Shown piece after piece: positions 49,256 through 60,914 of a DNA stretch of 64,000 bases. Source of the stretch: Lichtheimia corymbifera B2541 (lineage: Eukaryota; Mucoromycota; Mucoromycetes; Mucorales; Lichtheimiaceae); NCBI GenBank assembly GCA_000697475.1, contig JNEU01001053.1, forward strand, positions 124,001 through 188,000, given 5' to 3'. The position numbers and the translations under genes are program-made. Each line of letters begins with the position of its first letter. Within the stretch, counting starts at the first letter, position 1. A model generated the notes under the pieces. That model did no database searches, had not been told where the DNA came from, and saw only the letters and a program-made list of their open reading frames with translations.

Positions 49256-52200
49256 TCAATCGCTTTCAATATCACCTTCCAGAAGGTCGGTTTGGAGTAA
49301 GCTTTCTATGAATGGCATGTCGGGTTTGGCGAGGGTAAATGATGATTGATAGGCGTATAATCCCACGTGATCCACAAAGAATGCAAGTTGTTGAACACTA
49401 CTAATGCTACGCATGGTCAACATGGGTCTCTTGAGTTGGCCAGTGGAGGGAACAGATGACCCCGAAAATTCAATGGCATCCATGCTGGTGTCTTCTTGGT
49501 TGGCAAGCTTCTCAGCAAACAGGTCTAATATTGGCATGGGTCCTTGATCCTTTGTGCGCACCATCATGGGTTCGATCGTATCACGGATAAAGATCCATTG
49601 ATATCTTAGGGAGATGATACCATCAGCTTTAAATTCATAACATGTCAATCGTTCGTACGTATACTTACATTTGAAAGGCATCCATTTCAAGGGCACATAG
49701 TAAATCCAGAAACTTGCATCCTGCTAATGCGATTTGTGCTTCTTCAGGTCGGTCATGTACACCATTGCCCAAAAAGGCATTAAACATCCGCATCTATACA
49801 TCTTTGATCAATATCATCCTGTATTTCGCTAGTATACATTGCTTACCAATTCTGTAATCAGCACGGGCCAGAAATTGAGCAAATGCTTTTGTGAAAAGCG
49901 CACCAACATAATCCTTAAAAACAGGTAGATTTCCACGTGAACCATTTCACTGTGATCCAGCTTGAGCAGTTCGACAAGTTTCTCTTGGATGACTGGTAAC
50001 TGGGGTACGTATTGATCCTGGTTGCCGCAGAATATAACATAGGCCAATCGCCTTAAATTCAATCCTCGATTAAGCGTTTCTTGGTCCTTATTGGTAAAGA
50101 AAGCGGTGGATGGAGATGTCGTGATACGTCCAACCAATTCGGTGAATCGTTCCTTCTCAAGCGTAAATACAGTCTGGATGATCGTCCTCCATTTCTTGGC
50201 CGTGGCTGCACTCATATAGAATAACCGGTTGTCAAGGAAAACGTCCCATACTTCCTTTCTCCACGTCTTATAAGTGAAAGGCATGTGTGTCATTTCGCAT
50301 ATCTGATCAAGGATGACGGCAATCTTGTTGAAGCTTGGTATATAAACAAGATGTCAGTACTTTAGAATTTGTTGATTGTGGATGAACGACTTACGTGGTG
50401 CGTGTCCTTAAAGCTGGGCCGACAACATAATAAACAAGGTTATTGAGTAAAGAGTTGATACGATCCTGATCGCCAATGAGATGCCGTAAGTTGGGTATCA
50501 CCACAGTAGCAAGATATGCATTGGTTTGTGCAATCATCACATCCTCTCGGGATTTCCAGCTAGCTTTCTTCTCCAATTCCGAGACATTGCTGGCTGATAA
50601 GGTTCGTGTAATATCACTCATTGTGTCTGATAATGAAATCGTGTCGGTAGGAGTCATTGCACCATCCTCTTCATCGTATACATTGGATCGACGTAACCAT
50701 AAGCCTTGATCAAATGACCTTCCCGCAATAAGGATGCAGTAGTCCACGCATCGCTGATATAAGTCTTGTGCATCACGTTTAGCCTTTCGATCATCTGTGC
50801 TGGAAGAACGCATCACACCATCGACCGCCACAGTAAGAAAACGCATCAATCCAGGGAGGATCGTCTTGTATGTTTGTGCTTGTGATAAATAATCCTTGGC
50901 AAATGAATGAACGATCGGCCATAGATGAGCCAGCGTATCAGTCTTCATCAGGTTACTGCAGTATATTTCAGCAAATCGCAATATGGATGTGTCGGTACTA
51001 CAAATTCTTCTTGAGTATTGCATTCTATACGATAGCGTAATAGAACTTACAGTTTGCCCATGCGTTGTATGTGTCGTCGACGATGCACGTGCATACCTGG
51101 AGTACGTTGCCGGATACCTTCAAGAAGGGTAGAAAGGATGTGTTGAGGAGAGCTGGTGGGTGTTGCAGCAAGCACTTGAATCGCGATCAATTCATATTGA
51201 TGGGGTGTAGCCTAAAGGAACATAATAAGTATGATGTATATGACACACCTTGTATAAACTCACCTCGTATTCAAGAGCAATGGGATTCTCCATGAAAAAG
51301 ATCTCAGTGAAGCCTTCGGTAAAATCAATGCTGCAATACTTGTAGAGATGTTCAAAGATATGTTCAAGCCGTGCCTTGACGTGATCCGCAGCATAAGCAA
51401 AGCTCTGCAACACAGCGTCCTTTTTGGCATGACCTAAAGTGTCTGCGGTCTCTTCATCCCACTCAGGTTGTCGAAACACACGCCATACGTCAAGAAGAAT
51501 GTGGAGAATGATGGGCAAGTGATATAATGCTGTGTCACGAGATTTGATGGGTGATGTGTCGCTATGGACAAGCTGTGCAAGGATCTTCAATGTCGAATTA
51601 TCGGCAAGTCGAGGTACTGGCAATAGCGGTTCATTCGCTTTATCGGGATACCAGTCATCGTTTAGATGTCGTTCGGTCATACAGAACATGAGTGTCTTTT
51701 CTAATCCATTCAAAAACACCAGGATATCTTGTTCAGGACCACCCACAAGCGCTCCTTGTTCTTGGAGATAGGGGCTCTTGGATCCATCTTGATGTGGCAC
51801 ATAATCTTCAGCTGCTCGTAAATGGGATGATGGTTCACCATGCATCAGTATACGCACTGTGGTGTTGCATAATACAATCTGCTCGCATATAGCAATAAGA
51901 ATGGGTATCACCATTTGACGAAAACCGCCGCGCATGTGAGGCAGAGACGCAAGTACAAAATCCATCCAATGTTGTAGAATAGGTCGGTTTGTCGAAAGCG
52001 TAAATGCATCAATGACACACTTTACGAACAAGGCCGCTGAGGATGTTGCAAGATCGGTTGCTTCTGAAGCCTGTAATGACCCTACGGGAATGGATGCTCG
52101 TGGGACCGTATCGGCTGCATATTGTGCTATAGAATCCCCAGTGCTGCTATCGATGGATGTTTTGCGCTGACTAGGCCGCTCAATAAAGCTTGTCTTTTGA

Positions 52201-55200
52201 CCCAATGCCGCTGATGCTGTAATGGCCATAGTCGCATGAAGAAGATGTAGCAACTTTTGTTGTAATTCGAGATCACATGTTGATATGCAGAAAAGCAGCT
52301 TGTGGAGAACCGATTCTTGGATTAATCTCGTCAATTTCATGTCGATCGTATCAAGCTTTGAAATGATCTGATAAAGAAACTCGGCAGCATGAAGTTGGAT
52401 ACTGCGTACTGGTTTCAGCATTGAGTGGGTATACTTGTCGTTTGGCTCAGTCTCCAAATATCTAATTAGAGCATTATCAGCTTAGTATTATACCCAATAT
52501 CCTATATCACACATCAACCATACCTCAGTGATATCAAAACCAATAGTTCCAAGAATGAAAGGTTGGAAGCTGGCTGGATCCCATCATCTGTTTTTCTCGG
52601 TATTAGTATCCAATTTCCTTTCCAAGTAGCTTCATACATACCATTTTCTTGTGACGATATACCAAGACCTGCTTCAATCAATGATAGCATGGGTCCACTT
52701 GATCCAACAGTATGGTTCTTGCATGCTTTCAGAAAACCGATCGCACCAAAAGAGACGAGGGATACGAGATGCATAAAAAGATAATCCACTGTGGCCATAT
52801 CAAACGGTCGCATGTAAAGATAGTATGGGATCAAGACGCTTCCGCTCTGATTATCCAGCAATGTTTGATGGTCGTATGGCACGTGCTTGCTACAAGACCT
52901 TCGGATGATTGCTTTGTCGAGTAGCATGACGATAAAGGGCTCCAATAAACGCACATAACTTCTGAGATGGCACCGGATCCACGTTTCACCCACCCGACGA
53001 TCGACAGGAGATGTGATATCGTTTAAGAGATCAAGGATTAAAAACATAGGGCGTGAAAAGATGGTTGCAGTTTCAACTCGGTCTTCAGAAAACTCCCAAA
53101 TGATGCCGAATTTCTCATAGTTGGCGAATCGCTCGGTGTCATCTTTGACAATAAGGTGACCGGCAATGATGGTTTCAATCTGATGCGGTGGTGATACTTC
53201 GGTGAGAAGCCAAATAAGTTCGACCGTACGCATATGAAGTAAAGGTGCGACTGGCGAGAGAAAACCCCAAAGCTAAATAAAAAGCCAATGAGAAAAAGAT
53301 GTTTTTTCTTAAGCACAGAGCATATCCACATACATTATTCATGATACGCTTCGAAATGGCCTTATCACTGAGCTCATGGCCTTTAAGAAATCGTGGCCGT
53401 TTGGTAAGTTGAGTGAGGGTTGATAAGCCGGCATCGACTACTCCAAATTCTCTGCCTTCTTGACAACACATGAGAAGCGCTCTCATTAATTGCTCTTGGT
53501 CTTTGCTGTCCCACGTGAAACGCTCATCGGTGTGTTTGGCGACAAAGGTAAGAGTTGAGCAAACACCATGCAAGATCTTCTCCAGCTGAGTATCGATATT
53601 CCGCAAACGTTTGCCGTCCACTCCTACATCGACACCTGTATCCTGATTGTTGGGTGGCACAATATAGCTGTCGACGAGATCAACCGTAAACTGTGTCATG
53701 CGTTTGGTCAATTCTTGAACAAGCTGTGATCCTCGGATAGGCTCGAATTGAGGACGGCTGCTGATAATTTGCTGTGTGGATGTCATTCCTCCAGAAGTAG
53801 TCGGTCCAGTACTCGCCAAATCACCAGCATCTTCAGCTATCTCCAAATCACCATCCATTCGACTTCCATTCTGAGCAGCTATTGTCCCACTACTACTTGC
53901 TCCTCGTCGATGACCTCGTATGCAATAAAAGTCCCGTACATATTCAATAACATCTGATCCAGGTTGGAATTCTCGTTTCTTGTTGTCAGATACAGTCGAT
54001 TCGGCAGCAGGCGGTAATCTCGAGGGTCGACGATCCCAAAGTATATTTTCTGGAATGAGCTGGAGAATGACATGAATCAATTTCAGGCACTGATTGACCA
54101 ATGGTAACATATCAATGAACGTTGGACATCGGATTGAATCCTAAAGAGGAGCATAATTGCATTAGTCTTGCTGCAATCTCAATTGTTTCTTTGATGTCAA
54201 TACCTGTAATTTTTGTGCCATTCCTGCAACCACCAAAGGTAAATGCATATGCTTGATCTCGTCATCAGTGAACTTGAATGACTTTAGGGTGAATTCCAAA
54301 AGCTGTAGATTCTCGAGATCGTTTCCTCGTTTGCCTTTTGATTGACCATCTTTGCCGGGGAAGCTGTTGTCAAATAGTTCAAAGAGCTTGGTCCATATCA
54401 GGTAGGGTTCCACCATCTCCATCCACATGTTGGCCGTTTGCATGATCTAATTTCCCAATGTTAGCCTTTTGAATACACACCCAGTTGTGTGGTCACTCAC
54501 CTCACTACTCCGAGTATTTTGTCTCACGTTCTTCTGCAAACTGGTAAGGGCATCCACAAAAATGTTTTGCACCACAGGTTGTCCAATCTCCCATTTGTCC
54601 AACAAAGATATGAGGATTTTGTAAGGCCTTTGAGCTTCGACCACAAGCGCGTCCTGATCCAGTAGCCGATGTGCACTAGGATCTGTCGAAGAAAACAGCA
54701 ATGCTCGAATGGCTTGAGTGGCTGCCTTTTCACCAAATGTGCCGAAATAAATGATATTCGCTTGTGAACTGCCTTGATCGCCGAGGAGCCATGCATACAA
54801 CCGACGGTTGAGTGACATGTCTTTGCGAAGAACGATAGAAAGCGCCGATTTCATCAGGATAACAAGGTCTTCATGAGGTATGACACTAATGACCTGGATT
54901 AATATTCGTGTTTGATCCATCGCTTTGTCCTCTTCTCTTACCGGTGCTTAAGGGTAAAGTTTTGAACGAGCAATTCCAACATCCCACGCTGTACAAGTAA
55001 TTGGCTGTCACCAAGCGTAGCTGCAAAGGCACGCACCATCAAGCTAATGTTTTCAGATCCTCCTAGCACCACAGCCACATCTAACAGATCCACACGTGAA
55101 TACCCAGTGTAAGAAAGCTTTCCAATAAAAGTAACTTATTACCTTCAGCTCCTGTGATCTTGGGAAATCGCCTTAACAAGTAGTTCAAAGCCGGTGGCCT

Positions 55201-56069
55201 TAATCCCGGATTACTGACCATGACCCGCCACATGCATCCATAGAAAAATGGCAGATCGATCGTTTCGGAAAGATGATCCATCAAGACTACGACCTCAATA
55301 GCGTGATACAATCCTTTCGTCAATAGCCGTTCCAATGACCACTACCATCCATCCACATGCTCCTCACCTTATCAAAGAATTCGCTCCCTTCCTCATCCAA
55401 AGCCGGTAGTAGTGCAATTATAAATCCACGCATGGAAGGCCGTAATCGCTTCTTTAGAGGAAAGTAGTACTTTTCAAAGATTGCCAACAATTGGGGCTAA
55501 CAAACAAATCCTGTTAATGCGAAAGGCCATGTATTCTCGGAAAAACAAATTTACCTTCACTTGCATTGCTGCATATTGTACAAATGGAAATAAGCCAAGA
55601 GACCAAATTGCCAAATCGTCTGCGAGCTGATCAACCTATCTCTCTCATCCTCATCAATGTTACTGTTGCCAACCTTGATGTACTCTTCCCTTTGCTTACC
55701 CCTATTGTCTCCAAAATGTATGCATAAACATCGAGCGTCTTTTGATGAACGCCTGCAGGAAATCCAGGATTCAGGCACTGGGCAAGTCGTTTGGCAACCG
55801 TATGCTTTCTTGGTATCACAGGGAATTGTGGATAAGCTTGGAATGACTAGAGATTAACAAAGCACTGCATGAGCGGCACTGCGCGGCGCGTCCGTTCGTT
55901 CCTGATAATAGACAACACACTCTACCTTCAACAGACGACCAAGGAACGAGATGATATCCGCCCATTCGTTGACAGCGTCAAATGAATTCAGATTCTTCTC
56001 AATGAGCTGCACATACTTGCGGAATCTCGGGTCGCTTTGATAAGCTACAAGCCAAGGAAACGAGACCAT
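49256..56069 (-). CDS. DOP1: Dopey family protein Dop1
   Basis: Sixteen to seventeen exons read leftwards from about 56069 to a TGA at 49258-49256, giving about 1970 residues. Exon starts, in order, are 56069, 55846, 55635, 55496, 55341, 55080, 54885, 54446, 54140, 53272, 52587, 52461, 51211, 50997, 50333, 49793 and 49604. The N-terminal Dopey domain is plain: DPRFRKYVQLIEKNLNSFDA, VNEWADIISFLGRLLK, VAKRLAQCLNPGFPAGVHQK and KDMSLNRRLYAWLLG. The C-terminal conserved block has LDLLCALEMDAFQIYQWIFI. Dop1 with Mon2/Neo1-type partners works in endosome-to-Golgi traffic and flippase function. Start choice is uncertain: 56069 is the first in-frame ATG, but an upstream intron (GTACGTTGC at 56114, GGCTTGTAG before AYQSDP) could join a different 5' exon. 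The intron 54941-54886 must be used or the frame seems broken. Confidence 0.93.
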
Positions 56070-57187
56070 CGCATCAATGCCAAGGCAATCCTTAACCGAT
56101 CTAGCAACGTACCGTGATCCGTACTCGTTGTTTTCTCCAGTTTGGACAAATTGGACGTAATCGTGACGAAATATGGAGTTGAAAGAGAGATGTAGGAGAA
56201 AGGCAGCGCCCTTGAGTGCTGTGTGTGTATCACGTAGCGGAATGAAAGTGGGAATTACCCAGCGCAATGTCGTCTGCTTGGCTTAATGAGCTGCCCAGTT
56301 AGCCAATTATGGATACTAATCCTTATAACTCCATACACTCCAACAAATCCACCATGTAGTCGATAGCGGCATATACGCACCTCATACATTCAAAGGATAA
56401 ATGATAGGCATTCATAGTTTACATATGTAGCAGACCTAATATTGTAAACAATCCATAATTGGAGTCAAGCTTCTTTTAATTTCCCAATAAAGCACTATAT
56501 AGAACTTTATGCTACCTTATGGTAGAGGATATAGGGTGCACGCTACCGCATGTTCAGTGAGTTGCTAGATCCACAACCTTTCCAAATTGTCATCCTCGAA
56601 GAAGGCTTGCTGCGTATTTTCACGTGCTCTCTGCTTTATTAATAAGAAGCACGTTCATTGTTTATAAAATCCAGTACATTGGTTACAAAATGCCACCACA
56701 GTAGTCAGTCGTGGTCGTACGTATCAACTGGATTGCTACAGCAAATCGAATATTCTTTGCTCTTCTTATACAGGCCTTTGCTACACTTTATTGTTTACTT
56801 CTCATTACATTTGATGCATAGGGCCGTTTCTGATATGTATGGTTTTCCATTAAGTTGCAACCAGACTTTTATCATAGTGGACTAAGGATAATATTATATG
56901 CTCTTTTTCTTCCATTTTTTATATCATGCCTACACTCACAAGAAATCCTTGAAGCCTGTACAAGTCATGACATCCTTTATGATGACTTGAAAGCTATGGC
57001 ACGTGAAAATAATAGTTATATGTACCATGCAAATTGGAGCTGAGCACAATATGACAACGTTTGCATTTATAGTATAACTGAAGGGAACTCTATTGTAATC
57101 GCAGCTATTATAAATGCTATGCTAAGGATCCTTCTGGAGCTGTCAAAGTTGATAGGCACATAGATCGAAGGAGCCCCTGATTAGACC
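56070..57187. other. Intergenic with possible short coding remnants
   Basis: Mostly AT-rich. On the plus strand two short cysteine-containing peptides stand out: one containing LEACTSHDILYDDLKAMARE after a hydrophobic stretch (about 56890-57043), and one containing LYCNRSYYKCYAKDPSG (about 57090-57180). Neither has a supported start or splice link. They may be remnants of another small secreted protein gene. The first 200 bases may hold the 5' exon of DOP1. Confidence 0.35.
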
Positions 57188-57437
57188 TCAATCAAACAAG
57201 TCAACCGGTACCCCAGGCATGTTTATGCCTTTGGGAACAACGTTGGAACATTCGGTGCCTAAAGCAGTTGTAGTACATACATCGCCATTAATAAGAGTGT
57301 CGTAAGTTTGTATGCTGTCACTTACGTGCTTTTCGTTTTTTAGCATCCTTTATCTTAAGAAGAACAGAGCATTGATGGCGCATGCATTGATCTGCACTAT
57401 TAGAAAACTGGCTGCAATCATGCATATCGCACCTTGG
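57188..57437 (-). pseudogene. Small cysteine-rich protein, 5'-truncated copy
   Basis: Two exons are visible (57437-57326 and 57258-57188). The first codes a cysteine-rich block, PRCDMHDCSQFSNSADQCMR, then HQCSVLLKIKDAKKRKA; the second codes RTECSNVVPKGINMPG and stops. The intron between them (GTAAGTGACAGCATACAAAC start) sits at the same place and phase as in the neighbouring copy at 57891-58396, and its sequence is similar. No signal-peptide exon or start codon was found upstream, so this copy looks truncated. Function unknown. Confidence 0.5.
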
Positions 57438-57890
57438 CTATTGCTTTTCTCGAAATTCTGTATAACTAAAGAAATGCAAACTTTCGGGTCATGGAGGAGG
57501 ACCAAAAGCTAAGTTAAAGCTCATTAACGTTGGAAGCATAGCTTTTACTACATAACTTTAAAATGCGATTTGAAGTGTGAACCAAGGTGATGTTTGTATA
57601 TGGGCAAACACAGGTGGTTTGTAGACTATCTTTCCTATGTTGTAATGAGAGGAGCTATCAAATCCACCATCGTCGTATATTCACCCAGGCACTAGAAAGA
57701 ACATAGTAGAATAACCAACGCAACGACCCTGCTCTAGGACATATGCCCTTTGGATTGCTTCGTACATGTCTTATATAACATTGCTCGCTTTCATTGCAAC
57801 CCTTTGCAATACTTTATTGTTTGATTTTGACAAAGGTTGGTACATACGGCCGTGTCTCATATAGCCAGATTATCACTTTAGACCGGTGTC

Positions 57891-58396
57891 TCAACGTGCA
57901 CGCAGGGAACCAGGCTTGTTTATGGTTTTGGGAACATCCTCGACGCATTCCACGCCTAAATAATACAGTCGTGAAGCAACCTTTAATAAGAACGTTGTAC
58001 GCTTCATATGCTGGGATCACTTACGGTAATGGTTAATATTAGGATTGACCAAGCGCAAAACATACGAACACTGATGGAGAAGGCATTTTGCTGCATCATG
58101 ATGAAACATTCTGCAGGCGGCACCATTATTAGGCGTGGCACAAGAGTGGAGTGCGTCTACAATTATGTTGAATAATCAAACGCTTTGATGGAGAGAATTT
58201 AACAACTTACCAGCCTTGTGGGATTCAACAACACCTTTTAACCTCTCAAAAGTGCAGGGCTGGTTGTCACACTTTTCCACTTTAAAGAACTCGCTCCATC
58301 ACATGTGTTGGTTGATATGCCTCGCTTTGCTGTATAATCTCCTGGATCAGCAGCGGCAAGCACAAAGAGCACTGCAAGAAGAATGGTCACTTTCAT
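57891..58396 (-). CDS. Small cysteine-rich secreted protein (possible frame break)
   Basis: The ATG at 58396 starts a good signal peptide (MKVTILLAVLFVLAAADPGD). Downstream exons code EKCDNQPCTFERLKGVVESH (to 58211), then DALHSCATPNNGAACRMFHH, DAAKCLLHQCSYVLRLVNP (58156-58025) and VECVEDVPKTINKPGSLRAR (57955-57891), with canonical introns. The mature part is about 100 residues with eight to nine cysteines. The signal-peptide frame and the EKCDNQ frame differ within 58280-58330; only a non-ideal intron starting GTGCTT inside the signal peptide could join them, so a frameshift is possible. A TATA-like run (58450-58461) lies about 60 bases upstream on the minus strand. A related copy lies 450 bases downstream. 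It could be an effector-like or antimicrobial-type protein; there is no evidence for either. Confidence 0.55.
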
Positions 58397-59117
58397 GATG
58401 ATGGTAAAAGAAAAAGATCTGTAGAATAGCAGTGATGACAGCATTTGTTATTATATATATACTGATGTCGGATAGGCTTTCTGGATCTACTGCACGGTGA
58501 AAAGGAGATCATGCAGAGTCAACAGCCGGTTCTGCTCAATGCTGCCATTATCCAATCTTATTTCACGTGATCCCGCCTTCCAAGAAGCACTTGGTCTGCC
58601 TATGTACGAAGCATGTTATATCGATTTAATTTTCTACACTACTATACATAGCTTGTTGTGTTATAAAAGCCGCGTTGTTATGAAACGCCAAACAGATGTA
58701 GGATGGTGGGTTCAGCCCAATTGCATGATCCCTGCGTGCATATGGAGTCTCAGCTAATCCTTCCTTTCAAGAGAATGTGTACGACTATATGCTGCTTGCC
58801 AGTTGGCGAAGAAAAGTTAAGGATGATCATTACGTCATAGTAATATGCTCTTCTCTCTCACTCTTATCTTGTGTCTTTTTTCACTCGCCATTATCAATGC
58901 AAGTTACTCCATTTGTAATCACACTATGATCTCACTTGGATTAAAGGATCATTTATTACTTGGTAATTAATAAGGGTGGATCTATTGTATTCATCAATGC
59001 GTGATAGCATTGGACATCACGCAATAGGTTACACAAAAGGACGAATTGAATAAATGGGCCGACCTGACGCTACTCTTGGTTCCTTTATCTCTCTCTCTTA
59101 TACTCCCACGATTCGCC
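58397..59117. other. Divergent intergenic region before the subtilase
   Basis: About 720 bases. It holds the TATA-like run of the cysteine-rich gene (58450-58461) and, on the right, the subtilase promoter ending in a CT-rich leader (59080-59117). The frame 58497-58757 has no recognisable feature. Confidence 0.5.
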
Positions 59118-60649
59118 ATGGTCAAACTCAACATTCTCACTTCTTCTATTCTGTTGCTTGCTGGATATGCAAGTGCTCTCCCTGCTTTGGATTCCCTATT
59201 GTCTGAAGGCGAGCTGGCTCCCCTTTACCATTCCCCCGATGCAGAGGCCATTACCGATTCGTACATTGTTGTATTGAAGGACCAAGTGAACACCAGTCAA
59301 GCACAAGAACACTGTGATTGGGTGCATCAAATGTCTAAGCGTGATGCGTTATCGGATTATCTCGATGCAGAAGCAGCTGCTGGTCTCAAACACACCTATG
59401 CAACTCCTGGATGGCGTGGATATGCAGGCAAATTCTCTCCGGAAACATTAAAGAAAATCCGCAGCTCTCCCGACGTACGTAATCACTTTATGTGTCACCA
59501 TCATTCATATCTCACACACACACTGTATATAGGTTGCTTATGTGGAGAAGGATTCTATCATGTACGCTTCTGAATTGCAACGCAACGCACCATGGGGCCT
59601 TGCACGTATCTCGCATCGCGATCCTTTGTCGCTTTGGACTTTTAGCAAATATGCACATGATCCCAACGGCGGTGAAGGTGTCAAGGTCTTTGTCATTGAT
59701 ACCGGTATCAACACAGAACATGTCGATTTTGAAGGTCGTGCCAGTTGGGGTGCCACATTTGCTTCTGACGGTGACTTTGATGGCAATGGACACGGCTCTC
59801 ACTGTGCTGGCACAATTGCTGGTAAACGTTTTGGTGTTGCCAAGCAAGCCAACCCTGTCGCTGTCAAGGTACTCAGTGCTCAAGGTTCTGGTAGCAACTC
59901 GGAAGTCTTGGCTGGTATCAACTGGGCTATTGAACAACATCAAATCGATGCATCCGAAGCCAACAAGTCCGGCAAGAAATACAAGGGTGCTGTTGCTAAC
60001 ATGAGTCTTGGTGGTGGCAAATCACGTGCTTTGGATCAAGCTGTCAACAATGTAAGCATATATATGGAGATGAGGGGTTTTATGCAATGACTCTAATGAA
60101 CCCTTTTTGAAATAGGCTGTACAAAGTGGTATGGTCTTTGCCGTTGCTGCTGGTAACGACAACCGTGATGCATGCAAGTACTCGCCCGCTGCTGCTGAGC
60201 ACGCAATCACTGTGGGTGCAAGCAATTTACGAGATGAACGTGCCTACTTCTCCAACTATGGCAAGTGTGTTGATGTCTTTGCACCTGGTAAGTTGAACAA
60301 GTGGTATGTACAAAGTGCACATGGCTGATTGTTTGCATAATAGGTCAAGATATCATGTCAGTATGGAACAATGGCCCTTATGGTACCAACACCATTTCAG
60401 GTATGTGTGGTAAAGCATTTCATCCAAAATGGTATTCTGACATTGTAGTATCATCCAGGCACCTCGATGGCATCACCCCATGTTGCTGGTTTGGCCGCTT
60501 ATTTCTTGAGCTTGGAGGAGGGTGACAACATCTCGCCAAAGGTCATCAAGGATAAAATCATTCAAAGTGCGACTGAGAACAAGCTCAAGAACATGCCACG
60601 CGATACACCCAACTTGTTGATCTTCAACAACTTCGAGGAGGAAGCTTGA
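59118..60649 (+). CDS. Secreted or vacuolar subtilisin-like serine protease (S8, proteinase K/cerevisin type)
   Basis: Five exons (59118-59474, 59533-60051, 60116-60287, 60344-60400, 60459-60649) give 431 residues. The signal peptide is [20 protein letters not shown]; the frame is open upstream to about 59046, but 59118 fits the signal peptide best. An I9-type propeptide (about residues 45-130, with DSYIVVLKD and the final SPDVAYVEKD) precedes the catalytic domain. The triad is D175 (FVIDTGI), H206 ([11 protein letters not shown]) and S371 ([11 protein letters not shown]), with the oxyanion asparagine in AVAAGNDN. The mature enzyme starts near [13 protein letters not shown]. Such enzymes are self-processed broad endoproteases; a vacuolar (cerevisin) or extracellular role cannot be separated by sequence alone. 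One intron falls within the GTS codon group. Confidence 0.96.
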
Positions 60650-60914
60650 TTGTAGTTTTATTATTGTTGTTGTAAATTGGACCCTTTTTTGTATTGATGA
60701 TTGTTCCACTATTGTAAGATAAAGGTTCACATGTAAAGTATGGGTGTATTACTATTGTTTAGAATACGGTGAGAGAGGAGGAGTAGGAGAACAATCACAG
60801 CAGCTGTCGGTGATCTGAGCAAATCGTCAATTCCTCAGTGTGGCTTATTCAACTTCTTTTCTTCGGGCGAGCCAAGTAAAATTTTTATCCCTCTCTTTCC
60901 ACGTCGGTGCAATA

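Noticed and set aside
54880..54950. Apparent frameshift in DOP1 between the FTLKHR and MSLNRRLY parts
   Set aside because: An intron from GTAAGA (54941) to CATTAG (54886) joins HR to VIPHEDLV in frame; the ATG-initiated frame starting at 54920 is part intron.
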